A stretch of 48,392 nt of DNA from Sedimenticola sp. (GCA_027068915.1 JAMOLT010000007.1:1-48392), one strand, 5' to 3'. Numbered from the stretch's first letter, positions 1 through 8,019 are shown. Notes: a model not told the origin generated them from the sequence alone. Translations and numbers: made by a program.

Positions 1-271
1 CGGAACGCAGAATGCCTTCAACGTCGATCTTCGCCATGAGGTCCATGGCATAGATGTCGTACCAGGCGGGCATCACATAGCCGTTGTTGACGCTCACCGG
101 CATGGCGGGCGCATTGGGAAACACGAAGCGCACCCGCTTTTCTTCCGGCAGGCGCAGCCCCGGCACGATGGGGACGAAATCGTTGCCGTCGGCGCCCAGG
201 CCATGGAGCCAGATCACCGTGTATTCCGCATTGCCTTGGGGGTTGATTTCGATACAGGGTGGATATTCCAT
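1..271 (-). CDS. Alpha/beta-hydrolase carboxylesterase, 3' end outside window
   Basis: Only the first 90 codons are inside the window. The translation begins MEYPPCIEINPQGNAEYTVI and continues with WLHGLGADGNDF, then FVFPNAPAMPVSVNNGY and MPAWYDIY. These are the oxyanion-hole loop and the proline-rich strand of the phospholipase/carboxylesterase (acyl-protein thioesterase-like, YpfH/EstB) family of soluble serine esterases. The catalytic GFSQG, Asp and His lie beyond the window edge, so activity cannot be judged. An in-frame ATG two codons upstream (277) is an alternative start; neither has a clear Shine-Dalgarno sequence. The gene is divergent from the lptM-lysA operon. Family assignment is from motifs seen; the physiological substrate is unknown. 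Confidence 0.85.
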   Translation of the reverse strand, partial: MEYPPCIEINPQGNAEYTVIWLHGLGADGNDFVPIVPGLRLPEEKRVRFVFPNAPAMPVSVNNGYVMPAWYDIYAMDLMAKIDVEGILRS

Positions 272-337
272 AAACATATACGCGCAGAAAAAACGCTATA
301 CTAGCAAGCCCTGAAGAAAAACGACGGAAACAGGCCC

Positions 338-451
338 ATGAATTCACGTCTCCTGCTGTTGATCAGCGTCGTGTTGCTGCTTCTGGCGCTTGGCGGCTGC
401 GGCAACAAGGGCCCCCTGTATACCCCGGAACCCGAACAAAAAAGCAACTAG
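338..451 (+). CDS. lptM: LPS translocon maturation chaperone LptM-like lipoprotein
   Basis: A 37-residue lipoprotein. It has a short basic start, a leucine/valine-rich segment and a lipobox LALGGC followed by the family signature GNKGPLYTPE. Cleavage before the cysteine would leave a very short lipidated peptide. LptM (YifL) homologues assist oxidative maturation of the LptD/E outer-membrane translocon; that role is family knowledge. Its place directly before lysA is conserved in gammaproteobacteria. Its TAG stop is followed at once by the lysA ATG, so the two are translationally coupled. A TATACT hexamer at 297-302 may be the -10 of the operon promoter, but no matching -35 was seen. Confidence 0.85.
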   Translation: MNSRLLLLISVVLLLLALGGCGNKGPLYTPEPEQKSN

Positions 452-1699
452 ATGGATCATTTCAACTACAAGAACGGCCAGCTCCATGCCGAAGATGTTT
501 CCCTGAAGCGCATCGCCTCCACCCACGGCACACCCTGCTATGTGTACTCCCGCGCCACCCTGGAGCGTCACTGGCATGCCTTTGACGATGCCTTCAGCCA
601 GCACCCGCATCTGGTGTGTTATGCGGTAAAGGCCAATTCCAATCTGGCGGTGCTGGATATCCTGGCACGCCTGGGCTCCGGTTTCGATATCGTCTCCATG
701 GGCGAGCTGGAGCGGGTGATCAAGGCCGGCGGAAAAGCCGGCAAGACCGTGTTTTCCGGCGTGGGCAAGCGCGCTGACGAGATGCAACACGCCCTGGAGC
801 TGGGCATTCGCTGCTTCAATGTCGAATCCGAACCGGAGCTGGAGCGCCTTTCCCAGGTCGCCACGGGCATGGGCGTAGAGGCTCCCGTGGCCCTGCGCGT
901 GAACCCGGATGTGGACGCCCAGACCCATCCCTATATTTCCACCGGCCTGAAGGAAAACAAGTTTGGCGTACCCGTCGATACGGCAGTGGAGCTGTACAAG
1001 AAAGCCGCCCGGCTGCCGGGGCTGAAAATCTCCGGCATCGACTGCCACATCGGTTCCCAGCTCACCGAGCTGTCGCCGTTTCTGGACGCCCTGGACCGGA
1101 TATTGCTGCTGGTGGACAAGCTGTCCGCCCTGGGTATCTCCATTGATCACCTGGACGTGGGCGGCGGCCTGGGGGTTCCCTATCAGGGGGAAAACCCGCC
1201 TTCGCCGGCGGAATACGCCCAGGCCATTTCCGGCCGTCTGCAGGGCAAGCCCTATGAAATCTTCATGGAACCGGGACGCGCCATCGCCGCCAATGCGGGC
1301 GTTTTGCTGACCCGGGTGGAATACCTCAAGCCCACCGCGGAAAAGGATTTCGCCATTGTGGATGCCGCCATGAACGACCTGGTTCGCCCGGCGCTGTACC
1401 AGAGCTGGCAGGAAATCATTCCCGTGGACAACAATCATGGTGGAAGAGACGGACGTTACGACATCGTCGGCCCGGTATGTGAGACCGGCGATTTCCTCGG
1501 CAAGAAACGGCAGTTGAGCCTGTCCCCCGGTGATCTGCTGGCGGTGCGCTCCGCCGGCGCCTATGGCTTCGTCATGGCCTCCAACTACAACAGCCGCCCC
1601 CGGCCCGCCGAGGTAATGGTGGATGGGGCTGACATGTATCTCGTTCGGGAAAGGGAAACCCTGGCCGAGCTCTACCGCGGGGAGCACCTGATCCCATGA
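452..1699 (+). CDS. lysA: Diaminopimelate decarboxylase
   Basis: A 415-residue pyridoxal-phosphate enzyme that converts meso-diaminopimelate to lysine, the last step of lysine synthesis in the cytoplasm. CYAVKANSN carries the PLP lysine (K60). HIGSQ, the glycine-rich GGGLGVPY phosphate-binding loop, EPGRA and the C-terminal GPVCETGDFLG active-site cysteine motif are all present in order. Length matches the family. The start follows the lptM stop with no gap, and the gene overlaps the next by four bases (ATGA). Clustering with dapF places it in a diaminopimelate/lysine operon; expression probably depends on the promoter ahead of lptM. Confidence 0.97.
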   Translation: MDHFNYKNGQLHAEDVSLKRIASTHGTPCYVYSRATLERHWHAFDDAFSQHPHLVCYAVKANSNLAVLDILARLGSGFDIVSMGELERVIKAGGKAGKTVFSGVGKRADEMQHALELGIRCFNVESEPELERLSQVATGMGVEAPVALRVNPDVDAQTHPYISTGLKENKFGVPVDTAVELYKKAARLPGLKISGIDCHIGSQLTELSPFLDALDRILLLVDKLSALGISIDHLDVGGGLGVPYQGENPPSPAEYAQAISGRLQGKPYEIFMEPGRAIAANAGVLLTRVEYLKPTAEKDFAIVDAAMNDLVRPALYQSWQEIIPVDNNHGGRDGRYDIVGPVCETGDFLGKKRQLSLSPGDLLAVRSAGAYGFVMASNYNSRPRPAEVMVDGADMYLVRERETLAELYRGEHLIP

Positions 1700-2367
1700 A
1701 GCGCATCCCCGAAGCCGAAGAACTGATGGATCAGCAGGATCAGGCGCTGGCCTATGCCGAAGCGGATTTTTCCACCTCCAACACCCTGTTCATCGAGCTG
1801 TTCGAGGCGCTGCATCCCGGCGAGTTTGGCGGAACGGCGCTGGATCTTGGCTGTGGCCCCGCAGACATCCCCATCCGCTTCGCCCGCCGCTATTCCCAGG
1901 CGCAGATCGACGCCCTGGACGGCGCCCGGGCCATGCTGGATCTCGCGCAAGCCGCCATCGATGACAATGGCATGGCGCAGCGCATCCACTTGCACTGCCA
2001 GCATCTTCCCGCCTCCGGCCTGGCGCAAGAGTATGACACCCTGCTCTCCAACAGCCTGCTGCATCATCTGCACAACCCTCAGGATCTGTGGGAGACCATA
2101 TACAGCTGCGCCCGACCCGGTGCCACCGTGCTGGTGATGGATTTGCTGCGCCCCGAATCCCCCCGGCAGGTAGACAAACTGGTGGTGGAATACGCCAGCG
2201 ATGCTCCCGAAGTATTGCGCAGGGATTTCGAGGCCTCCCTGTACGCCGCCTACACCCTCGAAGAAGTACGCGAGCAACTGGCCACCGCATCCCTGCCGGG
2301 GCTGGAGGTTGCCCAGGTCAGCGACCGGCACCTGGTGATTCGCGGCAGGCTGGGTGGGATGCCATGA
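1696..2367 (+). CDS. Class I SAM-dependent methyltransferase, substrate unknown
   Basis: A 223-residue protein with a Rossmann methyltransferase core. ALDLGCGPADIPI at about residues 48-60 is motif I for S-adenosylmethionine; an acidic end of strand 2 (ALDGA) and the SNSLLHHL motif after strand 4 follow. It resembles UbiE/COQ5-type methyltransferases in layout but lacks features that would name a substrate. It overlaps lysA and dapF by four bases on each side, so it is an integral part of the operon and probably translationally coupled. A methyltransferase between lysA and dapF is not part of the commonest gamma arrangement. No function is assigned. Confidence 0.85.
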   Translation: MKRIPEAEELMDQQDQALAYAEADFSTSNTLFIELFEALHPGEFGGTALDLGCGPADIPIRFARRYSQAQIDALDGARAMLDLAQAAIDDNGMAQRIHLHCQHLPASGLAQEYDTLLSNSLLHHLHNPQDLWETIYSCARPGATVLVMDLLRPESPRQVDKLVVEYASDAPEVLRRDFEASLYAAYTLEEVREQLATASLPGLEVAQVSDRHLVIRGRLGGMP

Positions 2368-3194
2368 AACTGCAGTTCAGCAAAATGCAGGGGCTGGGCA
2401 ACGACTTCGTGGTGTTTGACGCCATCCACCAAACAGTTCAGTTGAGCACGCAGCAACTGCGCTTTCTGGCAAACCGGCGCTTTGGTGTGGGCTGCGACCA
2501 GATCCTGCTGGTGGAGCCTCCCCGGTCGGAAGACACCGATTTCTATTACCGCATCTTCAACGCCGATGGTGCCGAAGTCGAACAGTGTGGCAACGGCGCC
2601 CGCTGCTTCGCCCGTTTCGTCCGGGACAAGGGTTTAAGCCATCAAGACATGATCCGGGTAGGAACGGCCAGCGGCAATATCGAGCTGTTTCTGCAGGAAG
2701 ACGGGCAAGTGCGAGTCAATATGGCTGCCCCCGAACTGCAACCCCGGGCAATACCTTTCATTGCAGAGCAGCAACAGACCGTATATGACATCATGGTAAG
2801 CGGAAAAAGCTGGCAGATCAGCGCCGTATCCATGGGCAATCCCCATGCTGTGCTGGTCGTCGATGATGTGGAGCAGGCGCCGGTGGAAACCTTGGGGCCA
2901 GCCCTGGAACAGCATGAGCGCTTTCCCCAACGCGTGAATGCAGGCTTTATGGCGGTGCGTTCACCCACAGAAATCGACCTGCGGGTATACGAACGCGGCA
3001 CGGGAGAAACCCTGGCCTGCGGCAGCGGCGCTTGCGCGGCAGTGGTTGCCGGGCGATTGCGCGGCCTGCTCGAGGAACAGGTAAAGGTGCACCTTCACGG
3101 CGGCGATCTTGTGGTAAGCTGGGCGGGTGGGCAATCTCCAGTATGGATGAGCGGCCCCGCAATAGGGATTTTTGAAGGAACGATAGCATTATGA
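2364..3194 (+). CDS. dapF: Diaminopimelate epimerase
   Basis: A 276-residue cofactor-independent epimerase that interconverts LL- and meso-diaminopimelate for lysine and peptidoglycan synthesis. MQGLGNDFVVFD near the start, EQCGNGARC (first catalytic cysteine about C75) and ETLACGSGACA (second catalytic cysteine) are all intact, as is the typical GGDLVV strand near the end. The start at 2364 begins MKLQFSKMQG as in homologues; a longer in-frame extension into the methyltransferase gene has no support. It overlaps the methyltransferase stop and the DUF484 start by ATGA junctions. Together with lysA this gives the last two steps from LL-diaminopimelate to lysine. Confidence 0.97.
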   Translation: MKLQFSKMQGLGNDFVVFDAIHQTVQLSTQQLRFLANRRFGVGCDQILLVEPPRSEDTDFYYRIFNADGAEVEQCGNGARCFARFVRDKGLSHQDMIRVGTASGNIELFLQEDGQVRVNMAAPELQPRAIPFIAEQQQTVYDIMVSGKSWQISAVSMGNPHAVLVVDDVEQAPVETLGPALEQHERFPQRVNAGFMAVRSPTEIDLRVYERGTGETLACGSGACAAVVAGRLRGLLEEQVKVHLHGGDLVVSWAGGQSPVWMSGPAIGIFEGTIAL

Positions 3195-3865
3195 GCAGCA
3201 ATATCGACCGGGAATTTGAACAGCAGATTTGTGACTATCTGCTGTATCACCCTAGCTTCTTTTTACGTCACACCGACATACTCAATGACCTGCGTGTGCC
3301 GCATAAAACCGGTGGTGCCGTTTCTTTGCTTGAGCACAAAATCCGCATGCTCCAGGACAAGGCAGAAGCCTACCAGAAGCAGCTGCAGGAGCTGCTCACA
3401 GTCGCCCGCGACAATGAACAGCTCAACCAGCGCCTGCACCGGCTGACGCTGAACCTGATCGAGGCGGAAAGCCGGGAAGACATCCTCGCCATCCTGCAGG
3501 ATGAATTGCGTGAGCGCTTCAATGCCGATGCCGTGGAGCTCAAGCTGTTTTCCACCCGCGAGCTGGAAGAAGCCCGGGTCAGTGAGTCGGGGCTGGCCCT
3601 GTTTCGCACCTTTATGGACATCGACAAGCCCACCTGCGGCCCCCTCAAGGCAGACAAGCTCAAAACCCTGTTTGGCAACCAGGCCGGAGAAGAAGGCTCC
3701 GCCGCCCTCATCCCCATCCGCACCAGCGACCTTTCCGGCATCCTGGCCATTGGCAGCCAGGATCGGGAACGCTTCCACTCCGGCAAGAGCGTGGACTTCC
3801 TGGTGCGCCTGGGAGAACTGGTCAGCCTTAGCCTGCAGGCCATGGATTCCCGCGAAACACCATGA
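3191..3865 (+). CDS. DUF484 family GAF-like protein
   Basis: A 224-residue soluble protein of the DUF484 family. Its N-terminal helical part contains YLLYHPSFFLRHTDIL and LRVPHKTGGAVSLLEHKI, the usual family signatures. This is followed by a predicted coiled coil (about residues 45-85) and a GAF-like C-terminal domain. DUF484 genes lie between dapF and xerC in most gamma- and betaproteobacteria, as here, with ATGA overlaps on both sides. The biochemical role is not established; the conserved neighbourhood suggests a link to XerC expression or action, which is inference. Confidence 0.9.
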   Translation: MSSNIDREFEQQICDYLLYHPSFFLRHTDILNDLRVPHKTGGAVSLLEHKIRMLQDKAEAYQKQLQELLTVARDNEQLNQRLHRLTLNLIEAESREDILAILQDELRERFNADAVELKLFSTRELEEARVSESGLALFRTFMDIDKPTCGPLKADKLKTLFGNQAGEEGSAALIPIRTSDLSGILAIGSQDRERFHSGKSVDFLVRLGELVSLSLQAMDSRETP

Positions 3866-4770
3866 GCACTGCCGCCACCAGCGACCCACTGGTGGAAAAA
3901 TTCCTGCAGCACCTCGCCCTGGAAAGGCGGCTGTCGCCCCGCACCATCGACGCCTATCGCCGGGATCTGGCAGATTTTCTCAAGTGGCGCCCGGACCAAG
4001 GCCGACTGGACTGGAGCAAGCTGCATCAGTCGGAAATACGCAGCTACGCCGCCCAACGCCACCGCCAGGGGCTTTCCGCAAAAAGCCTGCAGCGCCGACT
4101 GGCGGCCCTGCGGTCATTTTTCCGCTTCCTGAACAGGGAAGGACTTGGCCAGCAAAATCCCGCTATCGGGGTTCGTGCGCCCAAGGTAAAACGCAAACTG
4201 CCCGCCACCCTGGATGTGGACCAGCTCGGCCATTTGCTCGAACTGCCCGGCGAAACACCCCTGGATCTGCGCGATCAGGCAATCATGGAGCTGCTGTATT
4301 CTTCCGGCCTGCGCCTGGCGGAGCTGGTCTCCATCGACCTTCACAACCTTGACCACAATGACGCCATGCTGGAAGTGACCGGCAAAGGTAACAAAACCCG
4401 CCGCCTTCCGGTTGGCCGCAAGGCGCTGGAAGCTGTCGATCAATGGTTAAAGGTACGCGGAGAGCTTGCCAACGCTGGTGAAATAGCGCTATTCGTCAGC
4501 CAGCGCGGTGGCCGCCTGAGTGCCCGGTCGGTGCAAAGCCGTCTGGCTCTGCGCGCCAGAGAGCAAGGCTCCCCCCGCCATGTGCATCCCCACATGCTGC
4601 GCCATTCCTTTGCCAGCCACCTGCTGGAATCTTCCGGTGATTTACGCGCCGTGCAGGAACTACTGGGTCATACCGATATCAGCACCACCCAGATCTACAC
4701 CCACCTGGATTTCCAACACCTGGCGGAAGTCTACGACCAGGCCCATCCCCGGGCGCGGAAGAAGAAATAG
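3862..4770 (+). CDS. xerC: Tyrosine recombinase XerC
   Basis: A 302-residue site-specific recombinase that acts with XerD at dif to resolve chromosome dimers during division. The N-terminal SAM-like DNA-binding domain (LALERRLSPRTIDAYRRDL) is followed by the catalytic domain. The conserved residues are in place: R151 (SGLRLAEL), K175, H244 and R247 (HMLRHSF), H270 (LLGHTDIS) and the nucleophile Y279 (TQIYTHLD). Length and lack of phage-like neighbours argue for the housekeeping enzyme rather than an integrase. It ends the lptM-lysA operon. In many relatives hslV follows directly; here about 7.6 kb of accessory DNA comes first. Confidence 0.96.
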   Translation: MSTAATSDPLVEKFLQHLALERRLSPRTIDAYRRDLADFLKWRPDQGRLDWSKLHQSEIRSYAAQRHRQGLSAKSLQRRLAALRSFFRFLNREGLGQQNPAIGVRAPKVKRKLPATLDVDQLGHLLELPGETPLDLRDQAIMELLYSSGLRLAELVSIDLHNLDHNDAMLEVTGKGNKTRRLPVGRKALEAVDQWLKVRGELANAGEIALFVSQRGGRLSARSVQSRLALRAREQGSPRHVHPHMLRHSFASHLLESSGDLRAVQELLGHTDISTTQIYTHLDFQHLAEVYDQAHPRARKKK

Positions 4771-4879
4771 CCACCACAGTCAAATTCAACAATTACCCTG
4801 CAAAACCAAATTTATTGTCTATATTTAAAGTAGTCAATCTGGACTGAAGTTGGATCCACGATTCGAAAGGAAGTAGGAA

Positions 4880-5014
4880 ATGAACATTATTTGCTGCAGA
4901 TTCAGGCAAGTATCATTTTATTCTATTGGTGCACTCAGCACCCCGTGGACGCACCCCCTGTTTCGGCAAATACTCTGGCGGATTACTTCTCGGTTCAGGT
5001 TCTTCATTGCATAA
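4880..5014 (+). CDS. Possible 44-codon leader ORF ahead of the beta-helix gene
   Basis: A short ORF with a purine-rich ribosome binding site (AAAGGAAGTAGGAA directly before ATG). The product would begin MNIICCRFRQVSF and be rich in arginine and aromatic residues; no family is recognised. Its TAA at 5012-5014 overlaps the start of the AAGGAGG that serves the next gene, so ribosomes finishing here would sit on that site. It could be a coupling or leader ORF, or chance. The rest of the 4771-5025 gap holds AT-rich sequence without a convincing promoter or terminator. Confidence 0.3.
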   Translation: MNIICCRFRQVSFYSIGALSTPWTHPLFRQILWRITSRFRFFIA

Positions 5015-5025
5015 GGAGGTTCACA

Positions 5026-6369
5026 ATGTTTCGCAAGCTAGCTTTGATTTTTTTCCTGTCCATGTTCTTGGGCATTACAGCAACTCATGCCGCTACCACT
5101 GTGGTTACACCGGGGATAGGCACATTGAAAACTGCCGTTGATGCCGCAGCGGAAGGAGATATCTTGTTACTACAAACCGGCAACTACAACCTGAATGCGA
5201 ATATAAATGTGGCTGTAGGCATTACCATTCGCCCGGAAGACAATACCCACCAGCCACGCATTATCTTGAACAATTACAACATTCTACTCAACCACACCGC
5301 CGGCTCCACCACCTTGCAGAAGCTGGAGGTCATAGGAGCTGGCCAGGTATATACTTCCAATGCCAAGGCGATCAATATCCTGGAGAACAACTTTACAGAC
5401 ACGCGTCTGAACTTCTACAACATTTCCAGCTTTTGCTATTTCATCGGCAACCATGCCCAGCGCTCAGCAGGTGCCACCAGTGGCTTCGACGTTACCCTGG
5501 GCGCCAGCTGCTATGTTGCGGGTAACACCTTTGAAAAAACACACACTTTTACCACTTATTCCGGTTATTTCATCGGTAACAAAGTGAGCACCAGCCACGC
5601 TCAAAATGTTGCCATGAATCTCTATACCGCCTATGTTATCGGTAATGAATTCATCCGCGACCTGGATACAAACCCGCCCACCTACGCAAACTCCGACTAT
5701 AATTTAGCCGTCTTCAATGCACCCACGCAAAGCGGCCTGACCGGCAAATGGCCATTAATCAGCAACAACATTTTCAGGGTGATTGGCGCCCTGGGCAGCG
5801 CTCCTGGCAGCCCGATAAAAGACATGGTAGCAGTGAATCTGGCCACCAGCAGCCAATTGCACAACAATATCATTGACTACGCAGCCTTCCAGTGGAGCAC
5901 AGGTGGTGACCATGGAATGATCTATGTAGGCAGCAACTCCACCGTTCAGGGCAATATTGTGATCAATGGCAGCAACAACGGTATGCCTGCCATTACTTTC
6001 ATCAATGATACCGAGCGCACCCAAAGCGACGCCTCCTACAATGATTGCTTCAACAACGCCGGAAACTGTGGCTCTACCGATGGCAACATCAGTATCGATC
6101 CCGACTTTGTCGATTTCATTGATTACGTTCTTTCTCCGGGCTCATCACCTGCCATTGATGCCGGCCCGGCCAATGAACACCTCAATGATCTGGACGGCAG
6201 CCGCAATGACATGGGCGTTCATGGCGGCCCTCATCCCATCAGCCAATACAGGAACCAGCTGAACCCGGCAGCGACGGCGCCTTTCGTATATCCGGTATTC
6301 AAAGATATCCAGACCCTCTCCGGGGCACAGGTCGAAGTAACTGCCATCGGCGTGGCACGCTTCAAGTAA
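5026..6369 (+). CDS. Secreted right-handed beta-helix protein with choice-of-anchor-Q-like C-terminus
   Basis: A 447-residue exported protein. The start is set by AAGGAGG at 5013-5019, six bases before ATG 5026; an upstream in-frame extension to 4891 lacks such a site. A signal peptide (MFRKLALIFFLSMFLGITAT, cleavage near THA/A) is followed by Asn/Gly-rich repeating turns (INILENNF, YFIGNKV, YVIGNEF, ISNNIF, LHNNIIDY, VQGNIVING) typical of parallel beta-helices. Near the end SPAIDAGPANEHLNDLDG, then a GVHGG turn, matches the choice-of-anchor-Q type terminus. Such proteins bind or cleave polysaccharides or act as surface proteins; no catalytic residues can be named. It is followed after 25 bases by another secreted protein, likely co-transcribed. 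Confidence 0.8.
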   Translation: MFRKLALIFFLSMFLGITATHAATTVVTPGIGTLKTAVDAAAEGDILLLQTGNYNLNANINVAVGITIRPEDNTHQPRIILNNYNILLNHTAGSTTLQKLEVIGAGQVYTSNAKAINILENNFTDTRLNFYNISSFCYFIGNHAQRSAGATSGFDVTLGASCYVAGNTFEKTHTFTTYSGYFIGNKVSTSHAQNVAMNLYTAYVIGNEFIRDLDTNPPTYANSDYNLAVFNAPTQSGLTGKWPLISNNIFRVIGALGSAPGSPIKDMVAVNLATSSQLHNNIIDYAAFQWSTGGDHGMIYVGSNSTVQGNIVINGSNNGMPAITFINDTERTQSDASYNDCFNNAGNCGSTDGNISIDPDFVDFIDYVLSPGSSPAIDAGPANEHLNDLDGSRNDMGVHGGPHPISQYRNQLNPAATAPFVYPVFKDIQTLSGAQVEVTAIGVARFK

Positions 6370-6394
6370 TTCACGAATACGAGGAGCAACGATC

Positions 6395-7576
6395 ATGTGT
6401 ATTCATCAACAACTCAGGAGCCTGAAGAAAGGGGTGCTATGCAGCTCGCTGGCAATATTATGCGGGCCATTGCTGGCAGCCGAGCCGGTAAAAATCCAGG
6501 CGGCGGAGGTCTTTTTCGACGCCGACCCCGGCCAGGGCAATGGTGAGGTGCTGACGCTTGCCTCACTCAGCAACGAGCCTGTGATCCAGATCGGCGTTAG
6601 CGGCGCACTAAACAAGCCCACAGCAGCAGGCACCCACAGCCTGGCAATGCGCTTTCAGGATGATGGCGGTCAATGGTCCGACCCGGTAAAAATCGGCTTT
6701 GCGGTTTACTCCACGGCAACCGCCAGCAGCAACAACGTGAAAGCCATGGAGGCCTTTATCGACGCCGACCCCGGCCAGGGCTCAGGAACAGCCTTCAGCG
6801 GCATCGGCGGCGACAATCTGGCAGAGCAACCCCCGGTGGTTCGCTTGGCGAAAAGCGGACTCGGCGCTGGCACCCATGTACTCTCGGTGCGCACCCAGGA
6901 CAGCCAGAACCAGTGGTCAGCCCCGGCGCAGATCAGTTTCCCCATTTACCAGCCACCCGCCACGGTACCCAACCGAATTGCCGCAATGGAGGGATTCATC
7001 GGCCACCCACCACCCTCTCCTGGTGGTGGAACCGCCTTCAGCGGAGTATTCGATGAGGTACTGGAACGATCCACTGGCTATGTAAGCATGCTCAACCTGC
7101 CTCAGGGCTCCCATCCTTATGGCGCCCGGGTACGCGACGCTGAAGGGGAATGGTCCAGCGTCATAACCATGGCATTCGACTATATTGACAGCGATGGGGA
7201 TGGAATACCCGATGCCTATGAAGATGCGATGGGCATGGACAAAAATGATCCATCCGACGCAAACAGCGACAGCGATGATGACAAGTTCAGCGCTCTGGAT
7301 GAATGGCTGTTCGATACCGATCCCCACAAGTATTTCGACCAACCCACTGGCGACCCCGGCTGCAGCAGCGGACCGGATAATGTGGTGCTACCCAACAGTT
7401 TCGCCCCAGGCAAATACCTGTGCATCGGCAATCTGAGCATCAGCACCAATGGCGCCACAAGCATTCAGGATGGTGCCTATCTGTACCTGCGTGCGCCAGC
7501 GGTCAACCTCAACCAACAGTTGCAAGTAGAGGATGGCGGCAGAATGCGCACCAGAACCAGTGATCTGATTCCCTAA
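6395..7576 (+). CDS. Secreted repeat protein with thrombospondin type 3-like calcium-binding segment
   Basis: A 393-residue exported protein with a signal peptide (cleavage near LLAAE, residue 29-30) and a GAGGAG ribosome binding site eight bases before ATG 6395. Three tandem repeats of about 80 residues start at residues ~36, ~116 and ~196. The first two carry FFDADPGQGNG and FIDADPGQGSG, and all share a (A)GTH/GSH-x-L-x-R-x-D-x2-G/QW pattern; the third has lost the DADPG motif. Residues 264-310 are Asp-rich (DSDGDGIPDAYED, DANSDSDDDKFSALDEW), like thrombospondin type 3 repeats that bind calcium. The C-terminal ~75 residues with two cysteines look like a small beta domain. The function is unknown; an extracellular or surface role is inferred. 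Its TAA falls in the tetranucleotide flanking the next element. Confidence 0.75.
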   Translation: MCIHQQLRSLKKGVLCSSLAILCGPLLAAEPVKIQAAEVFFDADPGQGNGEVLTLASLSNEPVIQIGVSGALNKPTAAGTHSLAMRFQDDGGQWSDPVKIGFAVYSTATASSNNVKAMEAFIDADPGQGSGTAFSGIGGDNLAEQPPVVRLAKSGLGAGTHVLSVRTQDSQNQWSAPAQISFPIYQPPATVPNRIAAMEGFIGHPPPSPGGGTAFSGVFDEVLERSTGYVSMLNLPQGSHPYGARVRDAEGEWSSVITMAFDYIDSDGDGIPDAYEDAMGMDKNDPSDANSDSDDDKFSALDEWLFDTDPHKYFDQPTGDPGCSSGPDNVVLPNSFAPGKYLCIGNLSISTNGATSIQDGAYLYLRAPAVNLNQQLQVEDGGRMRTRTSDLIP

Positions 7577-7821
7577 CCCGGATGTTTCACTCAGGAGTCC
7601 GATGATCGTACTGAGATTGCCGTTCAGAGGCGGATTTCCGATTGAATCAATAGCCTAAGCTATTGATGATTGAGGAGATACCATCTCTGGGCGGCAAGAT
7701 CAGTGCGAGGGCGGACTCAACCTGTAGCTCGGTTACACTTTGTACTTTGCTAATATTTCAATAATATCCATAGATAACACGCGCTTAACTTTATTTCTCG
7801 GTGACTGGGTGAAATATCCGG
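7577..7821. mobile_element. Inverted-repeat element, MITE-like or IS remnant (element 1)
   Basis: The left end CCCGGATGTTTCAC (7577-7590) and the right end GTGAAATATCCGG (7809-7821) form imperfect terminal inverted repeats; extended to include the flanks they match at 17 of 21 positions. The tetranucleotide CTAA flanks both ends (7573-7576 and 7822-7825), as a target duplication would. Four-base duplications and short CC-starting ends are known for IS1380-family elements, so a non-autonomous derivative of such an element is one reading. A small hairpin (TCAATAG/CTATTGA, 7647-7666) lies inside. No transposase fragment was recognised. The same terminus recurs at 25963-26100. The remainder of the 478-base gap holds a hairpin at 7877-7900 and the nrdD control region. 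Confidence 0.65.
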
Positions 7822-7961
7822 CTAAGCTACCAGCTTCCTGCAGCAGGCATTTTTCCACCCCCAGACGATAACGATTTTGGGCTGATTTCAACAAGCCCAA
7901 CCAACCACCGTCCTGTAAAAAAGCGAAACCTGACATTCCTCAGTGTAATATCCACATTTGT

Positions 7962-7975
7962 TTGATTTGGGTCAA
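7962..7975 (+). promoter_or_regulatory. FNR/Anr-type box upstream of nrdD
   Basis: TTGATTTGGGTCAA matches the FNR consensus TTGAT-N4-ATCAA at nine of ten defined positions. It lies 80-93 bases before the nrdD start and upstream of two NrdR boxes. Oxygen-sensitive activation of an anaerobic ribonucleotide reductase by an FNR-family protein is well known in other gammaproteobacteria; operation here is inferred from the sequence alone. Confidence 0.65.
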
Positions 7976-7987
7976 AAACCCCATGCA

Positions 7988-8003
7988 ACACTATATCTTG
8001 TGG
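7988..8003 (+). promoter_or_regulatory. NrdR box 1
   Basis: ACACTATATCTTGTGG matches the NrdR consensus ACACWATATATWGTGT at 14 of 16 positions. NrdR is the ATP/dATP-sensing repressor of ribonucleotide reductase operons and binds paired boxes about three helical turns apart. The centre of the second box lies exactly 32 bp downstream. Confidence 0.7.
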
Positions 8004-8019
8004 GTGATAGTATTTCATG

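Noticed and set aside
344-1687. Long open frame on the minus strand opposite lysA
   Set aside because: Its translation is low-complexity Gly/Gln/His-rich shadow sequence, and lysA with all catalytic motifs occupies the plus strand.
3862-4770. XerC as a phage or integron integrase
   Set aside because: Operon context with dapF and DUF484, housekeeping length and no att site or phage genes nearby.
4891-5025. Upstream extension of the beta-helix protein to 4891
   Set aside because: It would bury the signal peptide; AAGGAGG marks the start at 5026.
7733-7936. 67-codon minus-strand ORF upstream of nrdD
   Set aside because: It crosses the end of element 1, has no ribosome binding site and matches no family I recognise.
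7943-7958. A further NrdR box at GTGTAATATCCACATT
   Set aside because: Only about 8 of 16 positions match and the spacing to the good box (45 bp) is not the usual phasing.
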